DNA of 7,463 nt from Desulfocapsa sp. (GTDB lineage: Bacteria; Desulfobacterota; Desulfobulbia; Desulfobulbales; Desulfocapsaceae), in NCBI GenBank assembly GCA_029935135.1, contig JAOZKX010000090.1, positions 1 through 7,463 on the forward strand, given 5' to 3'. The notes under the pieces were generated by a model. It saw only the letters and a program-made list of their open reading frames with translations, was not told where the DNA came from and searched no databases. Below are positions 1 through 5,088 of this stretch, in pieces. Positions within the stretch are counted from its first letter, which is position 1, and every line of letters begins with the position of its first letter. A program made the translations under genes and the position numbers.

Positions 1-505
1 GTTTGGGAGTGGAGGCAACTGCCCGGGCAACAGCAACCCGCTGTTGCTGACCACCACTTAACTGATGGGGCAGTTTATCCAGTAATGTATCGATATCGAG
101 TTTTTCAGCGATTTCAAGACTGCGGGCTCGACACTGTTCCTTGTCTGTTCCCTGCAACTGCATAACATATTCGATATTTTCCCGCGCCGTCAGCACCGGC
201 AGAAGGTTATAGGCCTGAAAAACAAAGCCTATATGATCACGCCGGATTTGTGAGAGATCTTTCTCAAGAAGACCGGTTAACTCATGGCCATCAAGTATCA
301 CACTCCCTTCACTTGGCAGATCAAGACCGCCAATAATGTTTAGCAATGTTGTTTTTCCACTGCCGGAGGGGCCTGAGATAACAACAAACTCTCCAGATGC
401 AATTTCAAGGCTCACATCGTCAAGGGCCAGGACCTCTACCTCTTTATCAGGAGAAAAAACCTTACTGACCTGGTTTACCTCTAGAAAATCACTCATAGTA
501 TCCAT
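1..505 (-). CDS. ABC transporter ATP-binding protein, LolD/MacB type (partial, C-terminus beyond left edge)
   Basis: This is the ATPase that powers the two permeases encoded just upstream; it acts on the cytoplasmic face of the inner membrane. The frame runs from ATG at 505-503 to the window edge without a stop and gives 168 residues. The Walker A motif GPSGSGKTT lies at residues 45-53, the Q-loop FVFQAYN at about 94-100, and the ABC signature LSGGQQQRVA at 149-158. The Walker B aspartates and the H-loop should lie just past the left edge; family members are usually about 220-235 residues. The start overlaps the stop of the preceding permease as TAATG, which suggests translational coupling. 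A second in-frame ATG at 496-494 (MSDFLEV) is also plausible, and no strong Shine-Dalgarno sequence decides between them. The motif spacing and the permease partners place it in the LolD/MacB/FtsE group (COG1136). The family call is secure; the cargo is not shown by this protein. Confidence 0.95.
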   Translation of the reverse strand, partial: MDTMSDFLEVNQVSKVFSPDKEVEVLALDDVSLEIASGEFVVISGPSGSGKTTLLNIIGGLDLPSEGSVILDGHELTGLLEKDLSQIRRDHIGFVFQAYNLLPVLTARENIEYVMQLQGTDKEQCRARSLEIAEKLDIDTLLDKLPHQLSGGQQQRVAVARAVASTPK

Positions 506-1740
506 TATAACTCATTGATTACCTCAATGGGTCTCGATTTTTTTAATATGCGCAAAGGGAAATAGGCACTGACAATGGTCGCCAGCAGAACGGCAACAAA
601 TGCAGTAATAAAATAGTCGGGTCGGATAATGGCGTGGGTCACCGCGTCCACACCAAACTCTTCAAAGGCATCACTGAAAAGGGTGAGATCGAGCCCATAG
701 AGTTTAAAATAGTACAGACTTAGCCCACCGCATAGTGCCCCGGCAAAAAACCCACTGATTCCCATGGCCAGTGATTCCAAAAGAATGACAGCACGAATCT
801 GAGCAAAACCTGTACCGATGGCAAGCATAATACCGAATTCACGAATGCGTTCGAGCACAGAAACCAGCATCACCCCGAAAATACCCAATCCGGCAATTGC
901 AAATATCATAATTGAGATAACCAGACTGAATCCCTTCATAATAACGCGTGACTGCATAAGGGCCGGATACATTTCATCCCAGCGGAGGATATCATTTCCA
1001 GGAAAGAGACCTTGCAGGTCCTGCTGCAGTTCTCCAAGCGTATGATCATCATGTAACATAATAGAGATCTGGCTCACACCCTGCTCCATCCCAAGAAATG
1101 TCCTTGCCCTGGCAAGGGCTATAAAAACGCCATTTTCATCCAGCCATAAATTATTGGTCTTTAGAATACCTGTGATCCTGAGGGCAACTGAAGTCACTTC
1201 AGAATTTGCATCCTGGGCCGACAAGATGATTTTTTTCCCCACCCTCACATGCAACTTCTCGGCAAGTTTATACCCTATAATGGCACCCTTTTGCTGCTCA
1301 CCAAAACCATATTCACCCTGAACAAGATACTTCTGCAGACCACCATGATCCTTTTCCCGTTCACTGTCCAGAGCAAAGAGTTCTGTATTTCTCGAATAGT
1401 GGGCGGTGGCAACCAGTCCATTTTGGCGAAGGCGTTTCACCCAACTGGAGACCCTTGCATCATTATCCAGATACTCCGCAAGCTTTGGCCCGCTCTTTGT
1501 CTGCATGACAACGGTTGTCTGTAAAGATGGATCCAGACGATAGCCATGGCCAAAGAGAGATAACTGGCCGGAGTCACTGCGAATGGCATTGGCAATCATC
1601 TGCTCGGTCATTCCGTCATATATGCCCTGCATGAGAAGCAGGCCCCAGAGACTGATACAGATCATCAAAATGACCATAGAGGATCGTACCGTCCGGCGTC
1701 CCAGTGATGCCCATGCCATTTTCAGTGCCAGTTTATACAT
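505..1740 (-). CDS. ABC transporter permease, FtsX/MacB (LolC/E-like) family, second of pair
   Basis: This 411-residue inner-membrane permease subunit of a type VII-like (MacB/LolCDE) ABC transporter has the expected four-helix layout. TM1 is at about residues 21-40, a large periplasmic domain spans about 41-270, and three C-terminal helices lie at about 271-295, 318-343 and 377-397. Between TM2 and TM3 is the FtsX-family coupling segment with LERIREFGIMLAIGTG (about 296-311), which contacts the ATPase. It ends in RPIEVINEL, a typical tail for the family. The start at 1740 overlaps the end of the upstream permease gene by 8 nt (ATGTATAA), and a GAGG sequence lies about 10 nt before it. Its stop is fused to the start of the ATPase gene. 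It presumably forms a heterodimer with the neighbouring permease, as LolC and LolE do. Proteins of this kind use ATP energy to extract or push a periplasmic substrate rather than to pump it through a channel; the substrate here is unknown. Confidence 0.93.
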   Translation of the reverse strand: MYKLALKMAWASLGRRTVRSSMVILMICISLWGLLLMQGIYDGMTEQMIANAIRSDSGQLSLFGHGYRLDPSLQTTVVMQTKSGPKLAEYLDNDARVSSWVKRLRQNGLVATAHYSRNTELFALDSEREKDHGGLQKYLVQGEYGFGEQQKGAIIGYKLAEKLHVRVGKKIILSAQDANSEVTSVALRITGILKTNNLWLDENGVFIALARARTFLGMEQGVSQISIMLHDDHTLGELQQDLQGLFPGNDILRWDEMYPALMQSRVIMKGFSLVISIMIFAIAGLGIFGVMLVSVLERIREFGIMLAIGTGFAQIRAVILLESLAMGISGFFAGALCGGLSLYYFKLYGLDLTLFSDAFEEFGVDAVTHAIIRPDYFITAFVAVLLATIVSAYFPLRILKKSRPIEVINEL

Positions 1741-2953
1741 GATGTATTGCCTCTATCGGTTGATAGCGGTTGACATGGAGGATGGGATAGAGGGTGGAGA
1801 GCAGCAGCAATACAAACATGACGAGCATATCCCGGAGGATTGTGACAGGCTCAAATGCGGTGGGGATAGCTGACACAGCAAGTCCATACTGCTTAAACTG
1901 CTCCTCCATACCGGCAAATACCATGGGATGAAGAGAAAAATACCAGGCAAAGGCGGCACCGATCAAACCACCCACACAGACACTGATAAATCCGAGCATG
2001 GACGATTCAAAAAGGAGCAGGGTCACAATCTGTCTGGGTGTTGTCCCCACTGCACGCATAATCCCTATTTCTCTGATTCTTGCAAACACCGCCAGCAGGG
2101 TATAGATCATAACCACAAAAAAGATCACAGTGAAAATAATTGCCAGGGTGATATAGCCAAAAACAGAATCCAGCTTCATTGATTTAACAAGGGGTGCCAT
2201 AGTCTGCAGCCAGCTGGCACACTGGTACTCAGCCCCGATTTCCTCTCCCAGTTTCCCTGCCAGGGCATCCGCCTGGGCGGTATTTTTGGGAAGAACAATT
2301 ACATGGGTGGCCATATTGTCTGCAGCCATAATCATATCGAAATACGGCTTCGCCAGAAAGGCACTGCTCGCATCAAATTCAAACAGTCCTGTTTGAAAGA
2401 TTCCTTTTACAATCAGCATATCAGCTGCAAAAGAATAATCGGCACCACTGCCGACAAAGGCAACTTCATCCCCAATCGTAACATGAAGCCGATGGGCCAA
2501 CTCATTTCCGATATAGAGCTGATTCGTATCACCGCGGCTGAGGTATTCTCCTTCTTTTAAAGAGGCATGAAGCCTTGAGACCATGCTCTCCTTTTCAGGA
2601 TCAATACCTGTCAGCATGCCGCCAACACCCTTTTCTCCCACGGAATACAAGACAAAAGACTCAAAACGGGGAGTTAAAACATCTACTTCATTATCTTCCG
2701 CAACCATTTCCTGCAGACTATCAAGATCAAAAATCAAATGTTCAAAACTGGGATTTTCTCTGAAATCTTCCCCTGTTATCTGGATATATCCGGAATAATT
2801 TTCCACCGCGCTTTTAAGCATCTGTTGATGCGAACCATCCATCCAGGCAGAAGAAAAAACGAGCAGGGCGGTACTGAGTGTCCCCAGCAACAGAGTAATG
2901 ACAGAGCGCTTCCTGTTCACCTGTACATTGCGTAGTGCCAATTCAAAGAACAT
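1733..2953 (-). CDS. ABC transporter permease, FtsX/MacB (LolC/E-like) family, first of pair
   Basis: This 406-residue permease is paralogous to the one encoded downstream. TM1 is at about residues 18-37, the periplasmic MacB-PCD-like domain at about 38-262, and C-terminal helices at about 266-290, 311-339 and 372-393. An early segment, YSGYIQITGEDF (53-64), resembles the SGHIQI-type strand common in LolE-like permeases (COG4591). The FtsX-domain motif ARIREIGIMRAVGTTPRQIV (291-310) is strongly conserved in form. It starts only 5 nt after the stop of the LolA-like gene and overlaps the next permease by 8 nt. I see no good Shine-Dalgarno sequence before its ATG (the preceding bases read ATAAATCCC), so translation is probably coupled to the upstream gene. 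Together with the second permease and the ATPase it should form one inner-membrane complex that receives a cargo from the membrane and hands it to a periplasmic partner, most obviously the LolA-like protein. The family call is secure; specificity is inferred. Confidence 0.93.
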   Translation of the reverse strand: MFFELALRNVQVNRKRSVITLLLGTLSTALLVFSSAWMDGSHQQMLKSAVENYSGYIQITGEDFRENPSFEHLIFDLDSLQEMVAEDNEVDVLTPRFESFVLYSVGEKGVGGMLTGIDPEKESMVSRLHASLKEGEYLSRGDTNQLYIGNELAHRLHVTIGDEVAFVGSGADYSFAADMLIVKGIFQTGLFEFDASSAFLAKPYFDMIMAADNMATHVIVLPKNTAQADALAGKLGEEIGAEYQCASWLQTMAPLVKSMKLDSVFGYITLAIIFTVIFFVVMIYTLLAVFARIREIGIMRAVGTTPRQIVTLLLFESSMLGFISVCVGGLIGAAFAWYFSLHPMVFAGMEEQFKQYGLAVSAIPTAFEPVTILRDMLVMFVLLLLSTLYPILHVNRYQPIEAIHHV

Positions 2954-2958
2954 GGGAT

Positions 2959-3729
2959 TTATCTGGAAAACCGTTTCAGAGCACGTTTACTAAAATAGGC
3001 TTCATCCACCTCAACATCAAAAAGAGCATTGGAAACTACCATAATCGTCTCATGACCTTTTTTCTCACTTGTCATCGGAACCATAATCCAGCGAGATGGA
3101 TAATGGCGCTCACCAAATACCTTAACATCTGTATAGGACAGTTGCCGTATCAGAACATCATCTTCATCATAATAGGCAACAGTTGTCGGCAGGAAATATT
3201 GTTTGGAAACAGACATGACAATTTTTCCCCAGACAACCGGTGCATCGTCCTTGGGAAGCAACTGCAACTCGTATTCTGTGCCTGTTTCCCTAAGCACCTG
3301 GGCCTGATAATCGTCACTGAGAGAGCTCTCCTTCACGAGATCATCATTGGTAAAGTCGCTTCCCATCCAACTCTGCAACATCATGGAAGCCGGAATCTTG
3401 ATAACCTTTTCAATGCGTGGCACATATTGCCACATTCCGTTGTCCACCTTTAAAAAGGTTATCCCTTCATCTTTGCGAGGGTAGAGCACCTTAATAAATG
3501 ATTTTTCCTGTCCGATAGAATAACTTTTCATCCGCATGGTGCGTTTGCTGCGACTGGTTTTTACCATCATTTCAATATCCATCACAGCACTTTTACCATT
3601 CAAATTCTCCTCTATTTTTTTCACTATCGACCCTGCATCTTCTGCAGCAGCAAACAGTGGTGAATTGAGAAATGAGACGATAAAGAAAAAAACGAGCAGG
3701 CGGAAACCAGACATATCCATCATTTGCAT
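2959..3729 (-). CDS. Outer membrane lipoprotein-sorting protein, LolA_like family (periplasmic)
   Basis: This 256-residue protein has an N-terminal signal peptide: hydrophobic residues 9-27 lead to a likely signal peptidase I site around FAAA-ED (26-31). There is no lipobox, and no cysteine anywhere in the protein, so it should be soluble in the periplasm. The mature part matches the LolA_like (COG2834, TP_0789-type) pattern from memory: an early amphipathic helix (DAGSIVKKIEENL), strands rich in alternating hydrophobics, then the stretch NGMWQYVPRIEKVIKIP (97-113) followed by SWMGSDFTNDDLV (120-132), which is characteristic of this family. These proteins share the half-barrel fold of LolA and LolB that shields acyl chains. 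The start ATG at 3729-3727 has an AAAGGAG Shine-Dalgarno sequence 7 nt upstream; later in-frame ATGs at codons 3, 4 and 6 are less well spaced. As the first gene of the operon it is probably the carrier for the transporter encoded behind it. It differs from classical LolA in length and motifs, so lipoproteins are only one possible cargo. Confidence 0.88.
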   Translation of the reverse strand: MQMMDMSGFRLLVFFFIVSFLNSPLFAAAEDAGSIVKKIEENLNGKSAVMDIEMMVKTSRSKRTMRMKSYSIGQEKSFIKVLYPRKDEGITFLKVDNGMWQYVPRIEKVIKIPASMMLQSWMGSDFTNDDLVKESSLSDDYQAQVLRETGTEYELQLLPKDDAPVVWGKIVMSVSKQYFLPTTVAYYDEDDVLIRQLSYTDVKVFGERHYPSRWIMVPMTSEKKGHETIMVVSNALFDVEVDEAYFSKRALKRFSR

Positions 3730-3736
3730 AGAAAGA

Positions 3737-3743
3737 CTCCTTT
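3737..3743 (-). promoter_or_regulatory. Shine-Dalgarno sequence of the LolA-like gene
   Basis: On the minus strand the bases read AAAGGAG, followed by a 7-nt spacer and ATG at 3729. It is the clearest ribosome binding site in the window and fixes the start of the first gene of the left operon. The other genes here have weak sites or rely on overlap with the gene before them. Confidence 0.8.
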
Positions 3744-3769
3744 ACTATTGGTCTGCCTTTATTGTATCC

Positions 3770-3781
3770 AGTCAAAGTCAA
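3770..3781. repeat. Tandem hexamer AGTCAA x2
   Basis: Two exact adjacent copies of AGTCAA (TTGACT on the minus strand) lie inside the divergent promoter region, just upstream of the minus-strand -10-like box. Spaced hexamer repeats of this sort can be activator sites, but two 6-base copies can also arise by chance. No known regulator is recognised. Confidence 0.4.
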
Positions 3782-3788
3782 TTGTGGT

Positions 3789-3805
3789 AGAGTTATTTCA
3801 ACTCT
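3789..3805. repeat. Inverted repeat AGAGTT-ATTTC-AACTCT upstream of waaA
   Basis: There are perfect 6-base arms around a 5-base loop, ending 17 bases before the waaA ATG. Outside the arms GGT (3786-3788) can pair with ACC (3808-3810) if the two bases at 3806-3807 are bulged. It could be an operator half-site pair or a small hairpin in the waaA leader. It has no T-tract, so it does not look like a terminator. Confidence 0.45.
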
Positions 3806-3822
3806 CAACCTGACAGTCATCC

Positions 3823-5088
3823 ATGATAATTTTATATAACATATTGCAGATACTGCTCCTGCCTCTGCTGTTCATCCCTCTGGCAGCGATCATCATCTTC
3901 GTCCCCAAGTACCGCATGCGCAGTCTGCATCGTCTGGGCTTTGGCCTGCAGTCCATTGCCAAAGCCAACGGACAGAAAACCATCTGGATACATGCCCTGT
4001 CAGTAGGCGAAGTCACTTCAGCCCTGCCCCTGGTCAGCGGTATTCGAAAAGAGATGAACGATGTGCAGCTGGTTTTTTCTGCCTCTTCAAAAGAAGGAGC
4101 TAAAACAGCTGAAAAACTCCTCTCTCAGGACATTGATTATTTCGTTTCTTTCCCCTTTGATATCCTGCCCGTAATCCACTATTTTCTCAGACGAATCCAA
4201 CCGGATTTCTTTATCCTGGTTGAAACAGATTTCTGGCCCAACTTCCTCACCACCCTCAGACAGAAAAACATCCCATCCATGCTGGTCAACGGCCGTATTT
4301 CTGCCAAATCCATGCAATCCTACCAACGATTTTCTTTCTTTTTCAAACCACAGTTCAATAGCTTTCAAATCCTCTGCATGCAGACCGAAAAAGATAGAAA
4401 CAACCTGATACATCTGGGGGTGGACGGAGAAAAGATAAAAACGCTTGGCAATCTTAAATTTGACAACGCTCTCTTCCTGCCTTCAAAGGATAAACAAGCC
4501 CTTTCCTTCACCATGCCTCAGCATCAGCAGCTATTTGTTGCCGGTTCCACTCATAAGGGAGAGGAAGAGATACTGCTAAAGAGTTTCCAGGAATTAAAAT
4601 CTACCTTCCCGGATCTCTATCTTATTATCGCACCCAGAGATATCCGCCGGGGAAAGGAAATCCAGGATATTGCCAGCACCTATCAGTTACAGGGCAATAT
4701 GCGCAGCAAAATCAATGCGGGCGGGAGAGATCTCTTTATCCTCGACACTATCGGTGAACTCGGGGGCGCGTACAGTCATTGTGATATTGCCTTTGTCGGG
4801 GGAAGCCTTGTTGCCAAAGGCGGGCACAATCCCATTGAACCGGCTATTTTTGCAACCCCTGTTCTCTTTGGACCGCACATGGAGGATTTTTCTGAGATCA
4901 GTGAAAAATTACTTCGTGTACAGGGTGCATTTACCGTGTTTGACGATGAAGAACTCTCCATCACCCTTCATCGTCTGCTCAAGGATGATACGAGCAGAAA
5001 CTCTGCCGGTATTGCAGCGCAGACATGCATACGCGAGCAGCAGGGTGTTATCGACCGACATCTTTCGTTCTTACAAGAACTGTTGTGA
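3823..5088 (+). CDS. waaA: 3-deoxy-D-manno-octulosonic acid (Kdo) transferase
   Basis: WaaA (KdtA) transfers Kdo from CMP-Kdo to the lipid A precursor on the cytoplasmic face of the inner membrane, an essential step in lipopolysaccharide synthesis; it is a GT-B glycosyltransferase of family GT30. The 421 residues match the usual length of about 425. Residues 2-27 form the N-terminal membrane anchor. HALSVGEVTSALPL (57-70) carries the Glu (E63) that corresponds to the catalytic base of the family. ETDFWPN (134-140), NGRIS (156-160), GNLKFD (209-214), GSTHKGEEE (241-249), DTIGEL (308-313) and GGSLVAKGGHNPIEPA (326-341) are all family signatures. The phosphate-site motif usually written PRHPER reads PRDIRR (271-276). 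An in-frame TGA at 3811 rules out an earlier start, and the next ATG (codon 32) would remove the anchor; no strong Shine-Dalgarno sequence precedes the chosen ATG. It heads an operon with comEC, overlapping it by 4 nt. Whether it adds one, two or more Kdo residues cannot be told from the sequence. Confidence 0.97.
   Translation: MIILYNILQILLLPLLFIPLAAIIIFVPKYRMRSLHRLGFGLQSIAKANGQKTIWIHALSVGEVTSALPLVSGIRKEMNDVQLVFSASSKEGAKTAEKLLSQDIDYFVSFPFDILPVIHYFLRRIQPDFFILVETDFWPNFLTTLRQKNIPSMLVNGRISAKSMQSYQRFSFFFKPQFNSFQILCMQTEKDRNNLIHLGVDGEKIKTLGNLKFDNALFLPSKDKQALSFTMPQHQQLFVAGSTHKGEEEILLKSFQELKSTFPDLYLIIAPRDIRRGKEIQDIASTYQLQGNMRSKINAGGRDLFILDTIGELGGAYSHCDIAFVGGSLVAKGGHNPIEPAIFATPVLFGPHMEDFSEISEKLLRVQGAFTVFDDEELSITLHRLLKDDTSRNSAGIAAQTCIREQQGVIDRHLSFLQELL

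Larger units (their letters stand above)
3730..3822. promoter_or_regulatory. Divergent promoter region between the LolA-like operon and waaA-comEC
   Basis: This 93-base gap is the only sizeable non-coding stretch and lies between two divergent starts, so it should hold both promoters. On the minus strand TACAAT (3766-3761) is a good -10-like hexamer that would give a leader of about 25 nt before the LolA-like ATG, but I find no matching -35 at 15-18 nt. The nearest TTGACT copies sit at spacings of 3 and 9 nt, which is too close for a standard sigma-70 promoter. On the plus strand I see no convincing -35/-10 pair for waaA. That the region is regulatory follows from the gene arrangement; the individual boxes are weak. 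Confidence 0.5.

Noticed and set aside
2935..3453. Plus-strand open frame of 172 codons antisense to the LolA-like gene
   Set aside because: It lies opposite a well-supported gene with a signal peptide, family motifs and a good ribosome site. Its translation shows no recognisable domain.
2854..3700. Shared 14-mer AAAAAACGAGCAGG at about 2854-2867 and 3687-3700
   Set aside because: Both copies encode the Leu-Leu-Val-Phe core of a hydrophobic segment (TM1 of a permease and a signal peptide). Similar coding constraint explains it better than a repeat element.
4087..4413. Minus-strand open frame of 108 codons inside waaA
   Set aside because: It is antisense to conserved WaaA motifs; no ribosome site or domain supports it.
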